This document shows, one piece after another, positions 1 to 8,256 of a stretch of 63,040 nt of DNA. The position numbers and the translations under genes were made by a program. The stretch is taken from positions 1 through 63,040 of the forward strand of contig JAAYAK010000247.1 of the NCBI GenBank assembly GCA_012719415.1. The letters run 5' to 3'. The notes under the pieces were generated by a model. It was not told the origin of the DNA and did not search any database. It saw only the letters and a program-made list of their open reading frames with translations. This DNA comes from Syntrophorhabdus sp. Its GTDB lineage: Bacteria > Desulfobacterota > Syntrophorhabdia > Syntrophorhabdales > Syntrophorhabdaceae. The first letter of the stretch is position 1; every line of letters begins with the position of its first letter.

Positions 1-25
1 AGCCCGCTTTCTTTTTCCCTGCCGG

Positions 26-127
26 TAATAGGTGATGGGTAATCGGTTATAGGGCAACGAAGTGAACCCTCGGAGCCAGATATGTGATGTGCCGCTCCAC
101 CTATCACCTATTACCCATCACCTATTA
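26..127. repeat. Word-repeat element, GGTGATG/GGTAATG family, in inverted halves
   Basis: Positions 26-43 (TAATAGGTGATGGGTAAT) are a perfect 18-bp inverted repeat of positions 110-127, 66 bases apart. The right half continues as tandem variants of CCTATTACC and CCATCACC. The same words recur at 45091-45118. The element lies upstream of trpS and could form a hairpin or cruciform. Its function is unknown. Confidence 0.75.
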
Positions 128-134
128 CCTCTAT

Positions 135-163
135 TTGATTTGTCCCTTCGTTTGATGTACATT
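135..163 (+). promoter_or_regulatory. Candidate sigma-70 promoter of trpS
   Basis: TTGATT (135-140), a 17-bp spacer and TACATT (158-163) would start RNA near 170, about 45 bases before the trpS ATG. Both hexamers match consensus only partly, so this is tentative. Confidence 0.3.
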
Positions 164-215
164 AAACACGATAAAAATCGCGGAGAAAGAGATTTCCGTT
201 CTTTGTGGAGGATAG

Positions 216-1199
216 ATGAAGCGGATCTTCAGCGGGATACAGCCGACGGGTGAGATACATCTCGGCAACTATGTGGGCGCGATCAGGAACTGGACATATC
301 TCCAGGACGAGTATGACTGTGTCTTCTGCGTTGTCGACTATCATGCCATAACGATCGAGTACCCCGTGGAGGAGATGAAGAAACGCACCCTTGACACGGC
401 CATCATTCTCCTTGCCTGCGGGCTCTCGCCGGAGAGATCGAAGATCTTCGTCCAATCCCATGTCCCGGAGCATACCGAGCTGGCCTGGATCTTCAACACC
501 GTCACTCCCATAGGCGAGGTCGAACGGATGACACAGTTCAAGGATAAGGCGAGGCAACACCGGGCGAACATCAACATGGGACTCATGGACTATCCCGTGC
601 TTCAGGCGGCCGATATTCTGCTCTACAAGGCAGGCTACGTCCCTGTGGGAGAGGACCAGGTCCAGCACATCGAGCTGTGCCGCGAGGTGGCCCGGAAGTT
701 CAACACCCGCTTCGCCCCCATATTTCCCGAACCCGAGGAACTGCTGTCGATGGCCCCGAGAATACTCGGCGTCGACGGCCAGTCGAAGATGTCGAAGAGC
801 CTGGGGAATTACATCGGCATCCTTGAAGAAGAGGATGTGGTGTGGGAAAAGCTCCGCACGGCCGTGACGGACGTGAACCGCGTACGCAGGAAGGACCCCG
901 GCAACCCGGAGGTATGCAACATTTACACCATCCACCGCGCCTTCTCCGACAATGCCATGCTTATCGAGATCGACAAGGGCTGCACATCGGCGGGTATCGG
1001 GTGCATCGACTGCAAGAAGATGCTCTTCGAGAACGTGAAGAGAGAGTTGACGCCCGTGCGCGAGAAGGCGCGTGAGCTCGAGAAGAACATGGACTACGTC
1101 GTCGACGTCCTCGAGAAGGGGGCCGACGCCTGCAGGGAGATAGCCGACGCCACGATGGAAGAGGTCCGCGCGACCTTGGGGCTGTATCCCCCCCGGTAG
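216..1199 (+). CDS. trpS: Tryptophanyl-tRNA synthetase
   Basis: Class I aminoacyl-tRNA synthetase that charges tRNA-Trp in the cytoplasm. The 327-residue product has the usual bacterial length. The HIGH-type signature appears as HLGN at residues 15-18 inside the family opening GIQPTGEIHLGN, and KMSKS is intact at residues 191-195. The ATG is preceded by GGAGG at good spacing, which fixes the start. The gene stands alone behind a word-repeat element and is followed after 67 bases by a small division-type gene that has its own promoter. Identity is secure. Confidence 0.97.
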   Translation: MKRIFSGIQPTGEIHLGNYVGAIRNWTYLQDEYDCVFCVVDYHAITIEYPVEEMKKRTLDTAIILLACGLSPERSKIFVQSHVPEHTELAWIFNTVTPIGEVERMTQFKDKARQHRANINMGLMDYPVLQAADILLYKAGYVPVGEDQVQHIELCREVARKFNTRFAPIFPEPEELLSMAPRILGVDGQSKMSKSLGNYIGILEEEDVVWEKLRTAVTDVNRVRRKDPGNPEVCNIYTIHRAFSDNAMLIEIDKGCTSAGIGCIDCKKMLFENVKRELTPVREKARELEKNMDYVVDVLEKGADACREIADATMEEVRATLGLYPPR

Positions 1200-1228
1200 G
1201 GCTTTTTCCCGCGTCCGCCTCTCACGGG

Positions 1229-1257
1229 TTGACATTTTGCTTTCGTGCCTTTAATAT
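1229..1257 (+). promoter_or_regulatory. Strong sigma-70 promoter abutting the FtsB-like gene
   Basis: TTGACA (1229-1234), a 17-bp spacer and TAATAT (1252-1257) form a near-consensus promoter. RNA would start near 1264, only about three bases before the ATG at 1267, so the transcript would be nearly leaderless. Confidence 0.6.
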
Positions 1258-1266
1258 AGAGGAAGC

Positions 1267-1545
1267 ATGGCAGAGAATCCCGTAAAGAGATACGGATTTA
1301 TAGTCTTTCTCTCAACCATTTTCTTTCACCTCATTCTCATGGACGGTGGAATATACGACCTTTTGAAGATCAAACTGAAGGCGAGGACGGCCAGGTTGGC
1401 GATCATGCAGATGGAGGATGAGAACGCGGCGCTCTCACGGGAGCTTCGCAGGATACGCGACGACGACCGGTATCTCGAAGAGATGGTCAGAAAGAAATAC
1501 GGTCTTGTGCGAGAAGGGGAAAAGGTATACAGGATTGAACAATGA
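1267..1545 (+). CDS. FtsB/DivIC-like septum formation initiator protein
   Basis: Small bitopic membrane protein of 92 residues: a short cytoplasmic N-terminus, one membrane segment at about residues 9-26, then a charged stretch at about 33-70 with coiled-coil character and a C-terminal KKYGLVREGEKVYRI-type tail. This architecture and the tail are typical of FtsB/DivIC, which bridges FtsL and FtsQ in the divisome. It overlaps the next radical SAM gene by four bases, so the two are probably translated together. A promoter sits directly on its start codon. The family call rests on architecture and the conserved tail. FtsB versus a general DivIC paralogue cannot be separated from the sequence alone. 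Confidence 0.8.
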   Translation: MAENPVKRYGFIVFLSTIFFHLILMDGGIYDLLKIKLKARTARLAIMQMEDENAALSRELRRIRDDDRYLEEMVRKKYGLVREGEKVYRIEQ

Positions 1546-2417
1546 AATACGAAGGAACGATCTACAGGCCGCCGAGCGAGGCGGACAGTCTTATCCTCCA
1601 GGTCACTATCGGGTGTTCCCATAACAAGTGCACTTTCTGCGGCTCCTTCAAGGAGAAGAGGTTTCGGGTACGCTCCTTTGAGGAGATAGCCGAGGACGTG
1701 AACGAGGCGAAACAGTACGCGCGCTACATCAGAAAGGTCTTTCTCGCCGACGGCGACGCGTTGATCATCCCCCAGAAACGCCTGCTGCCCATCGTGCAGC
1801 TTGTAAGGGATGCCTTTCCAAAAATGGAACGTATAGGCATCTACGGGAACACGAAATCGATCCTGAAGAAATCCGTGGAAGAACTGAAGGCGCTCAAGGA
1901 GCTTGGGGTGGGTATCGTCTACCTCGGCGTCGAGTCGGGGGACCAGGTTGTCCTCGACAGGGTCTGCAAGGGAACGACCCTCGACAGGACGGCTGAGGCC
2001 GCGAAGAGAGTGAAGGACGCGGGCATGCTCCTTTCCGTGACCGTCCTTTTGGGACTCGGCGGGGTGGAGCGAAGCAGGATCCACGCTGAAGAGACGGGAA
2101 AGTTCTTAAGCAGGATCAAGCCCGATTACGCAGGGGCGTTGAGCGTCATCGTCGTTCCCGGCACGGTGCTCGCCGACCAGATAAAGACGGGCGAGTTTGT
2201 CGTCCCCGATCCCTACATGCTCCTTGAAGAGCTCTACATCATGATCCAGAACACCAACGTGGAACATACCTACTTCGCGTCGAACCACGCCTCGAACTAT
2301 CTCCCCGTCAAGGCCTGGCTCCCCCAAGAGAAAGAAAAGACGCTCAAGGCCATACAGCACGTCCTCGCCGAACGCGACCCCTCGATGCTGAGACCCGAGT
2401 ATATGAGGGCACTCTGA
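1542..2417 (+). CDS. Radical SAM protein of unknown substrate
   Basis: A 291-residue radical SAM enzyme. The iron-sulfur ligands are Cys25, Cys30 and Cys33, giving CX4CX2C rather than the commoner CX3CX2C; this spacing is known in a subset of the superfamily. A GVESGDQ motif follows in the SAM-binding half of the barrel, and a later CNG/HVLAERD-type tail gives no functional clue. There is no B12-binding or SPASM domain. It overlaps the FtsB-like gene by four bases and is followed after two bases by a thioesterase, so it sits in a tight operon. The substrate cannot be predicted. Confidence 0.85.
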   Translation: MKYEGTIYRPPSEADSLILQVTIGCSHNKCTFCGSFKEKRFRVRSFEEIAEDVNEAKQYARYIRKVFLADGDALIIPQKRLLPIVQLVRDAFPKMERIGIYGNTKSILKKSVEELKALKELGVGIVYLGVESGDQVVLDRVCKGTTLDRTAEAAKRVKDAGMLLSVTVLLGLGGVERSRIHAEETGKFLSRIKPDYAGALSVIVVPGTVLADQIKTGEFVVPDPYMLLEELYIMIQNTNVEHTYFASNHASNYLPVKAWLPQEKEKTLKAIQHVLAERDPSMLRPEYMRAL

Positions 2418-2419
2418 CC

Positions 2420-2860
2420 ATGTCGGGGCAGGAGCAGGGCCGCATCAGGGTCGATGGGGGGTTCATCGATGTGCCGGTGCGCGTCCGTTACGCCGACACC
2501 GACAGGATGGGCATCGTCTACTACGGGAATTACCCGGCCTTCTTCGAGATGGGACGAAGCGAGTACATGCGCCAGAAGGGATACCCTTACCGGGACCTGG
2601 AAGCCCTGGGATATCACTTCGTCGTCGTCGGCCTGGAGGCCAGGTACTACAACTCCGCGACCTACGACGATATCCTCATCGTGAAGACCCGCGTGACGGA
2701 GCTCAAATCACGGGGCATCACCTTCCACTACGTGATAACGAGGGACGGGACCCTCGTCGTCGAGGGATCGACAAAGCACATCTGTGTGAACACCGACAAG
2801 AAACCCGTCACGATACCACAGAATCTCATAGAAATATTCCGAGATGGCACAGCTGGATAG
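2420..2860 (+). CDS. Acyl-CoA thioesterase, YbgC/4HBT hotdog family
   Basis: A 146-residue single hotdog domain. The family signature VRYADTDRMGIVYYGNY spans about residues 22-38; the catalytic Asp is in the DTD segment (Asp26/Asp28). YbgC-type enzymes hydrolyse acyl-CoA or acyl-ACP thioesters and in other bacteria associate with phospholipid synthesis or the Tol-Pal system. The start ATG lies two bases after the radical SAM gene, and the 3' end overlaps the next glycosyltransferase by 17 bases. Its substrate chain length is not evident. Confidence 0.88.
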   Translation: MSGQEQGRIRVDGGFIDVPVRVRYADTDRMGIVYYGNYPAFFEMGRSEYMRQKGYPYRDLEALGYHFVVVGLEARYYNSATYDDILIVKTRVTELKSRGITFHYVITRDGTLVVEGSTKHICVNTDKKPVTIPQNLIEIFRDGTAG

Positions 2861-3905
2861 CATCCTCGTCATCCGGCTGAGCTCCCTCGGCGATGTCCTG
2901 ATGAGCGTGCCGGCGGTACGGGCCTTGAGACAGCGCTTTCCCGGGGCGCACATCTCATGGCTCGCCGAAGGTTCCGTGACGGGGATCCTGGCGCACCAGG
3001 ATTTCATCGATGAGGTCATCTTCTTCCCCCGGGCGGCCCTCACGAAGCATCTCAGATCGGGTCATTTCGCAACAGAGGCCTATATCCTCCGTGATTTCCT
3101 GAGGGACCTCCGCAAGCGGGAATACGACTGCATCCTCGACCTCCACGGCATCGCGAAGAGCGTGGCCCTCATGAAGCTGGCGCGGGGGAAAAGGCGGATA
3201 GGGTTTGGTAAGACATTCGCGAAGGACATGAGCCACCTTTTCTACGGAGAAAAAGTGGAGGGAACGGAAAAGAGGATACACAAGGTGGAGCGAAACATGC
3301 TTGCCGCCCGCCATCTGGGATGCTCCGACCCTCCCGGGAATGCACCCCTTCTCGTGCACGACAGTGCCCGGGCGTACATAGAGGATTTCCTCGGATCACA
3401 CGGCATCACCCCCCCTGTCATAGCCGTGAACCCTTTTGCCAGCAGGGATTCCGCGTTCAAGAGGTGGCCTCTCGAACGCTACGCCGACCTTATCGGGATG
3501 ATACGGCGGGAGCGAATGGGCAGCGTGATGATCATCTGGGGGCCGGGTGAACGCGAAGAGGCCCAGAGGCTCGCCGCGATGGTGGGAGACGGGGCCAGGC
3601 TCGCCTGCCAAACGGACATCGCACAGCTCTACGCCCTTCTCTCGCGGAGCGCCGTCTACATAGGTGGAGATACGGGAACGACCCATCTCGCGGCCGCCGC
3701 GGGCGTCCCCGTCCTGTGCCTCTTCGGCCCCACCGATTTCATCGTCAACCGCCCACACTCGAAGAACAGCATCATAATACGGAAGGATGTCTCCTGCAGC
3801 CCCTGCAAGAGAAAGGACTGCAGGACCCGGGAGTGCCTCCTGGCCATATCTCCCGACGAGGTCTTCGAGGCGCTCAGGAAGATCCCTTTCAGGAAAGAGG
3901 CTTAA
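2844..3905 (+). CDS. Glycosyltransferase family 9, LPS heptosyltransferase (WaaC/WaaF type)
   Basis: A 353-residue GT9 protein that would move heptose from ADP-heptose to the LPS inner core at the cytoplasmic face of the inner membrane. Family marks are the opening ILVIRLSSLGDVLMSVPAV, the GGDTGTTHLAAAAGVPVLCLFGPTD donor-site region and a C-terminal Cys cluster (CSPCKRKDC). It overlaps the thioesterase by 17 bases. Downstream lie a B12-radical SAM enzyme, a second GT9 and the ADP-heptose supply genes, which supports a heptose role. Whether it adds heptose I or II is undecided. Confidence 0.88.
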   Translation: MAQLDSILVIRLSSLGDVLMSVPAVRALRQRFPGAHISWLAEGSVTGILAHQDFIDEVIFFPRAALTKHLRSGHFATEAYILRDFLRDLRKREYDCILDLHGIAKSVALMKLARGKRRIGFGKTFAKDMSHLFYGEKVEGTEKRIHKVERNMLAARHLGCSDPPGNAPLLVHDSARAYIEDFLGSHGITPPVIAVNPFASRDSAFKRWPLERYADLIGMIRRERMGSVMIIWGPGEREEAQRLAAMVGDGARLACQTDIAQLYALLSRSAVYIGGDTGTTHLAAAAGVPVLCLFGPTDFIVNRPHSKNSIIIRKDVSCSPCKRKDCRTRECLLAISPDEVFEALRKIPFRKEA

Positions 3906-3909
3906 AGGT

Positions 3910-5412
3910 ATGCGCTTTCTCTTCATCTATCCCAACATCAACACCCAGGTCGGGTTCAACTACGGCATCTCCTACATTTCCGGTTTCCTCAGATCAAGGG
4001 GCATCGAGACACGGCTCCTCAACATCAACGAGAAACTCGGCTATCCCCTCGACCTGAAGAGGATCAGGAGCGACATCCTTGCCTTCAAACCCGACATTAT
4101 CGGCTTCTCCGTCCTCACCAACCAGTACAAGTACGCCCTTGATATAGCACGGGATATCAAGACCTATTCTGCTGTGCCCATCCTTTTCGGCGGCATCCAC
4201 GTTACGATGGATCCCATGGAAACGCTCATGCGCGACGAGGTCGATCTCATATGTGTCGGCGAGGGAGAGGAGGCCATCGCCGAGCTGATCGAGAAGGGCG
4301 ACCCCCGGGGCATCGCGAACATAGGCCGCAAGGAGAAGGGCAGACCTGTCATCGAGCCGCTGCGCCCCTACGAGGATATAGCGAACCTTCCTTTCAAGGA
4401 CTACGAGATCTTCGATTTCCAGAAGCTGGTAGACGCGAAGGACGGGTGGGTGGGGCTGACGGCATCGCGGGGCTGCCCCTTCCGGTGCACCTATTGCCTC
4501 AATCACAAGATCATAGAGGTCTACAAGGGAAGCGGCCATCTCCCGCGGGGTTACATCAGGAGACACACGGTGGACCAGATGATCTCCGAGATCGAATACC
4601 TCCTCGGCCGCTATTCCGGAATAAAGATGTTCATCTTCGACGATGACATCTTCACCTTCGACAAGGCCTGGTTGAGGGAGTTCACCGAAAGATACAGGGC
4701 GGTCACGGACACAAGCTTCGTCTGCAACGCCCATGCCCGCATCTTCGACGACGAGACGGCCGGGCTTCTCAGAGGCGCGGGATGCCGCATCGTCAAGTTC
4801 GGCCTCGAGAGCGGAAGCGACCGGATACGCCGCAAGGTCTTAAGCCGCTACATGACGAACAAACACATCGAGGACGCCTTCGCCGTCGCCCACAGGCACG
4901 GGCTTCACACGTCGGCCTTCGTGATGCTCGGTCTCCCCCACGAGACGATCGGGGACATCAAGGAAACTGTCGATCTCCTCGCATCCATCAAGCCGGGACG
5001 TTTCCGCTGGTCCCTCTTCTTTCCCTTCGTGGGCACAAAGGCGTACAACATCGCCCTTTCCTCGGGACAGGTGGACCTCAAGGAAATGGAAAGGCTCGAC
5101 AACTTCACCGACGAGACCTGCATGAGGCTCGGCCCCGATGTGGACCTTTACTGCGACAAGGTCAAAAGCCTGCTGTGCGCCTTTGTCAACGCGCGCTCCG
5201 GCCTCGAACACACCGAAGGCTTCCGGCGTCTCGTGGAAGAGGTCGAGAACATGGACGAGAGGGCCTGGCGCGAAAAGAAGGAGAGTATCCTCGACAGGGT
5301 GGAGAAGCTCAACGAAGAAATGGAAAAATCGGGAGGACTCCATTATACTGTGAGATACAATCCTTTTATGGGCGTGCGGAGTGACTGGAAAGACGATAGT
5401 ATATCTGCCTAA
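3910..5412 (+). CDS. B12-binding domain radical SAM protein in the LPS operon
   Basis: A 500-residue protein. An N-terminal cobalamin-binding-like domain (about residues 1-130, FLFIYPNINTQVGFNYG opening) is followed by a radical SAM domain with Cys189, Cys193 and Cys196 (CX3CX2C). The ATG at 3910 starts immediately with this domain and was preferred to earlier in-frame starts inside the upstream gene. The family includes methylases and ring-forming enzymes. Its position between two heptosyltransferases, overlapping the second by 32 bases, suggests modification of an LPS, lipid or glycan intermediate. That role is inference; no specific reaction can be assigned. Confidence 0.85.
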   Translation: MRFLFIYPNINTQVGFNYGISYISGFLRSRGIETRLLNINEKLGYPLDLKRIRSDILAFKPDIIGFSVLTNQYKYALDIARDIKTYSAVPILFGGIHVTMDPMETLMRDEVDLICVGEGEEAIAELIEKGDPRGIANIGRKEKGRPVIEPLRPYEDIANLPFKDYEIFDFQKLVDAKDGWVGLTASRGCPFRCTYCLNHKIIEVYKGSGHLPRGYIRRHTVDQMISEIEYLLGRYSGIKMFIFDDDIFTFDKAWLREFTERYRAVTDTSFVCNAHARIFDDETAGLLRGAGCRIVKFGLESGSDRIRRKVLSRYMTNKHIEDAFAVAHRHGLHTSAFVMLGLPHETIGDIKETVDLLASIKPGRFRWSLFFPFVGTKAYNIALSSGQVDLKEMERLDNFTDETCMRLGPDVDLYCDKVKSLLCAFVNARSGLEHTEGFRRLVEEVENMDERAWREKKESILDRVEKLNEEMEKSGGLHYTVRYNPFMGVRSDWKDDSISA

Positions 5413-6376
5413 CTGGCTGGGTGACATGGTGATGGCCGTCCCTTTCCTTCACGCCCTCCGGCAGCACGCGCAGGACGAGGTATGGGCCATGGGGAAGGAA
5501 AGTGCCATCCATCTCTACAACGGGCTCGACCTCTTCGACCGTTTCGTTCCCATCCGGGGCAAGGGGCTGGGTCTCTTCTTTGAAACCACGAACAGACTGA
5601 ACAGGGCAGGATTCGCCCGGGCCGTCGCCCTGCCCCATTCTTTCAGATCGGCCCTTTTCTTCTTCAACCTGAGGGTGCGCGACGTCGTGGGATATGCCCG
5701 GAACAGGCGGGGCTTCATGCTGAACGTGAAGGTCCCCGAGGCGAGAGAGCTTCAATCCACCGTCGAACACTACCTCAGGATCGCGGACACGCTCGGGGTG
5801 CCGCGGACCATCGAAACGCCCATCCTCGCCGTGTCGGCCGACGAGGAGAAAAAATTCGACCAGGAGTTCTCGGACATGAGGAGACCCTACGCCGTCATGA
5901 TAGTGGGTGCCCAGTACGGCCCCTCGAAATGCTGGCCCGCGGCGTATTTCTCCGAACTCGCCGACGAGATCATCGAAAGGTATGACATGAACGTCTACAT
6001 GCTTCCCGGCAGGAACGAGGACGATCTTGCCCGCAGGGTCCACGACGGGATACGCGCCGGGGACCGGGCGGGTATCAGGTCTATGAACATACGGGACATG
6101 AAGGTGTGCCTGTCACGGGCGGCCTTCGTCGTCAGCAACGATACCGGACCGCGCCACATCTCCGCGGCGCTGTCCGTCCCGACCGTCGTCCTTGCCGGGC
6201 CGATGGACGAACGCTACACCGCCTACCCGGGGAGATCGACGCGCGTCGTCTCGAAGGACATGGCCTGCCGTCCCTGCAACAAGAAGAAGTGCGACGGGAA
6301 CCATGAGTGCATGACGGGCATAAAACCGGGGGAGATCGCTGAAATCGTGGGGGATATCCTTGAAGAAAGAGCCTGA
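5381..6376 (+). CDS. Glycosyltransferase family 9, second LPS heptosyltransferase (WaaF-like)
   Basis: A 331-residue GT9 protein starting at GTG inside the end of the radical SAM gene. It opens with VYLPNWLGDMVMAVPFLHAL, typical of WaaF/RfaF, and has SNDTGPRHISAALSVPTVVLAG in the donor-binding half and a C-terminal Cys cluster (CRPCNKKKC). It would add a further heptose to the inner core using ADP-heptose. The 17-base overlap with the HldE-type kinase gene ties transfer to donor synthesis. The gene number (waaF) is probable but not proven. Confidence 0.88.
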   Translation: MTGKTIVYLPNWLGDMVMAVPFLHALRQHAQDEVWAMGKESAIHLYNGLDLFDRFVPIRGKGLGLFFETTNRLNRAGFARAVALPHSFRSALFFFNLRVRDVVGYARNRRGFMLNVKVPEARELQSTVEHYLRIADTLGVPRTIETPILAVSADEEKKFDQEFSDMRRPYAVMIVGAQYGPSKCWPAAYFSELADEIIERYDMNVYMLPGRNEDDLARRVHDGIRAGDRAGIRSMNIRDMKVCLSRAAFVVSNDTGPRHISAALSVPTVVLAGPMDERYTAYPGRSTRVVSKDMACRPCNKKKCDGNHECMTGIKPGEIAEIVGDILEERA

Positions 6377-7403
6377 AAACAGGGGGAAACAACCGAAGAA
6401 GGCGGAAAAAGGGGGCACAGCGGGTCTTGCGCGTTTTCTCGGCCGCTTCAAAGGAAAGAGGATCTGCGTCGTAGGGGACATCATAGCCGACGTCTTCATC
6501 CTAGGAAAGCCCTACCGCCTCTCGAGGGAAGCCCCCGTGGTCGTGGTCCGATACGAAGAGTCGAGGATCTATCCCGGCAGTGCCGGCAATACCATCAACA
6601 ACCTTGCCGCGCTCGGGGCAACGGTCTATCCCGTCGGCTTCGTGGGAAGCGATTCCATGGGAGGCAAACTCATGGATTTCTTCTCTCTGAGGAAGAACAT
6701 CGACACCGCGGGCATCATCCGCACAAGCGCCGGCACGGTGACAAAAACGCGGATCCTCGCCGGGGACACCCACGTTTCGAAACAGCAGGTCATCCGCATA
6801 GACAGGGATGACGGCGGCAGGCCGACGGCGAGGGAGAAAACCCTCCTCATGGAAAGGATCGCCGCGATCTGCCCCCATGTGGACGCCGTTATCCTCTCCG
6901 ACTACGGGCACGGCGCCGTCAGCGGCAAGGTGATCGAATACATGAAGATCCTTGCCAACGACAAGCTCGTCGTCGGCGACTCACGCTACAGCCTGAAGAA
7001 GTACTCGGGGCTCACCATGATCACCCCCAACGAGGCGGAAGCTTACGCCCTCGCGGGCCTCAAAGACAAGGACCCGATAGAGGACGTGGGAGAGAAGGTC
7101 CTTTCCGGCATGCGCCTTTCCGCCCTTCTCGTCACCCGAGGCAACAGGGGCATGACGCTCTTTCTCAAGGACGGAAAGGTTCATCACATCCCCATCTCCG
7201 GCAAGGATGATGTGACGGACGTGACCGGCGCGGGGGACACGGTCTGCGCGGCGGTTGCGCTCTCCCTCGCCAGCGGGGCGGGCTTCCTCGATGCCTCCCG
7301 GATAGCGAACTACGCCGCGGGGATCGTCGTCATGAAGCGGGGAACGGCGACCGTGACCGTGGCGGAACTGAAAAGGTCGATAGAGAACGGGGGAAAGATA
7401 TAG
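6360..7403 (+). CDS. rfaE1: D-glycero-beta-D-manno-heptose-7-phosphate kinase (HldE N-domain / RfaE1)
   Basis: PfkB-family sugar kinase of 347 residues that phosphorylates heptose-7-phosphate at C1 on the way to ADP-heptose. The PfkB signature DVTGAGDT ends in the catalytic base Asp293, and the N-terminal NTINNLAALGA segment fits the sugar-binding region. Translation most likely begins at TTG (6360), overlapping the previous gene by 17 bases; the first 25 residues are charged and may be a non-conserved tail. In many bacteria this domain is fused to the adenylyltransferase; here the two are separate genes. Confidence 0.9.
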   Translation: MKKEPENRGKQPKKAEKGGTAGLARFLGRFKGKRICVVGDIIADVFILGKPYRLSREAPVVVVRYEESRIYPGSAGNTINNLAALGATVYPVGFVGSDSMGGKLMDFFSLRKNIDTAGIIRTSAGTVTKTRILAGDTHVSKQQVIRIDRDDGGRPTAREKTLLMERIAAICPHVDAVILSDYGHGAVSGKVIEYMKILANDKLVVGDSRYSLKKYSGLTMITPNEAEAYALAGLKDKDPIEDVGEKVLSGMRLSALLVTRGNRGMTLFLKDGKVHHIPISGKDDVTDVTGAGDTVCAAVALSLASGAGFLDASRIANYAAGIVVMKRGTATVTVAELKRSIENGGKI

Positions 7404-7458
7404 AGACGGTCTCAGGTCTCAGGTTTCAGGTTTCAGGCTTAGAGGCCTGAGACGGTTC
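7404..7458. repeat. Word-repeat element, CAGGTCT/CAGGTTT family
   Basis: Directly after the rfaE1 stop are four tandem 7-mers (TCTCAGG, TCTCAGG, TTTCAGG, TTTCAGG), then a short spacer and the inverted word GCCTGAGAC. Related copies occur at 44765-44810 and 57405-57570. It lies within the 82-base gap of the rfaE1-rfaE2 pair. Confidence 0.7.
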
Positions 7459-7485
7459 AAGAGTTCACGAGAGGATGGGCGTTCA

Positions 7486-7968
7486 ATGGGGAAGATAGTC
7501 AAGGGTCTGGATGATTTGAAGTGTATCATCGAGAAGGAAAAGGCGGCGGGGAAGACGGTTGTGTTCGGGAACGGGTGCTTCGATATCGTCCATGTGGGGC
7601 ACGTCCGGTACCTGAAGGGGGCGAAGGAACTGGGGGATGTTCTCGTCGTCGCCGTCAATGACGACGCCTCCGTCACCGGCCTCGGCAAGCGCAAGGAGGT
7701 CGTCACACCGGCGGCCGAGCGGGCGGAGATCATATCTGCCATCGACTCTGTCGACTACGTCATCCTCTTCGCCGACCCCACCGTGGAGAACCTCCTCGCC
7801 ACCCTCAAACCCCACATCCACGCCAAGGGAACGGATTACACCGAGGAGAACGTCCCCGAGCGCGACATCGTCATGTCCTACGGCGGAAAGGTCGCCATAG
7901 TCGGCGACCCCAAGGACCATTCGACGCGCGACATCATAAAGACGATAAAGAACCTGAGAGAAAAATAG
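7486..7968 (+). CDS. rfaE2: D-glycero-beta-D-manno-heptose-1-phosphate adenylyltransferase (RfaE2)
   Basis: A 160-residue cytidylyltransferase-fold enzyme that makes ADP-heptose from heptose-1-phosphate and ATP. The nucleotidyltransferase motif HVGH is at residues 36-39 in VFGNGCFDIVHVGHVRYL, and GTDYTEENVPE matches the RfaE C-domain. It is the stand-alone equivalent of the HldE C-terminal half and directly follows the kinase gene after a word-repeat gap. No gmhA, gmhB or hldD gene lies in this window, so the other ADP-heptose steps must be encoded elsewhere. Confidence 0.93.
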   Translation: MGKIVKGLDDLKCIIEKEKAAGKTVVFGNGCFDIVHVGHVRYLKGAKELGDVLVVAVNDDASVTGLGKRKEVVTPAAERAEIISAIDSVDYVILFADPTVENLLATLKPHIHAKGTDYTEENVPERDIVMSYGGKVAIVGDPKDHSTRDIIKTIKNLREK

Positions 7969-7978
7969 CGGGAAGGGT

Positions 7979-8170
7979 CCTGATAGAACCTGATAGGACC
8001 TATGGGAAGATAGGACCTATAGGACGTATAAGACCTATAGGGCACATAAGACCTATAGGACCAAGACCGAATGGAACTCATGAAACCAGGACCCATAGGA
8101 CCTATTGGTCCCATCTGTCCTATGGGTCCGATATGTCCTATTGGTCCTATTACTCCTATCGGTCCTATCC
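7979..8170. repeat. Long word-repeat array, AGGACCTAT family, in inverted halves
   Basis: About 190 bases of variants of ATAGGACCTATAGGAC. The left half (to about 8101) reads as AGGACCTAT words and the right half as their complement, TCCTATNGG. At the turn, GGACCCATAGGAC (8089-8101) is a perfect 13-bp inverted repeat of 8117-8129. Smaller copies are at 19561-19620, 44708-44762 and 46091-46106. No open frame of merit crosses it. Function unknown. Confidence 0.8.
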
Positions 8171-8211
8171 GCCCCTGCCCCTGCTCCCCACCCCTCCCCC
8201 CTTCTTCTCAT

Positions 8212-8240
8212 TTGATTTTAAACACTTTTTAGTGTATTGT
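8212..8240 (+). promoter_or_regulatory. Candidate sigma-70 promoter of the GT2 gene
   Basis: TTGATT (8212-8217), 17-bp spacer, TATTGT (8235-8240) in an AT-rich island just after the word-repeat array. RNA would start near 8247, about ten bases before the ATG at 8257, and no Shine-Dalgarno sequence is visible. Confidence 0.4.
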
Positions 8241-8256
8241 AACACCATCGGACCAC

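Noticed and set aside
62-253. Small protein gene of 63 codons before trpS
   Set aside because: It runs through the word-repeat element and into trpS with no ribosome site or protein-like composition.
7979-8170. CRISPR array
   Set aside because: Words are 8-9 bases and vary throughout; there are no constant repeats of 25-40 bases with unique spacers and no cas genes.
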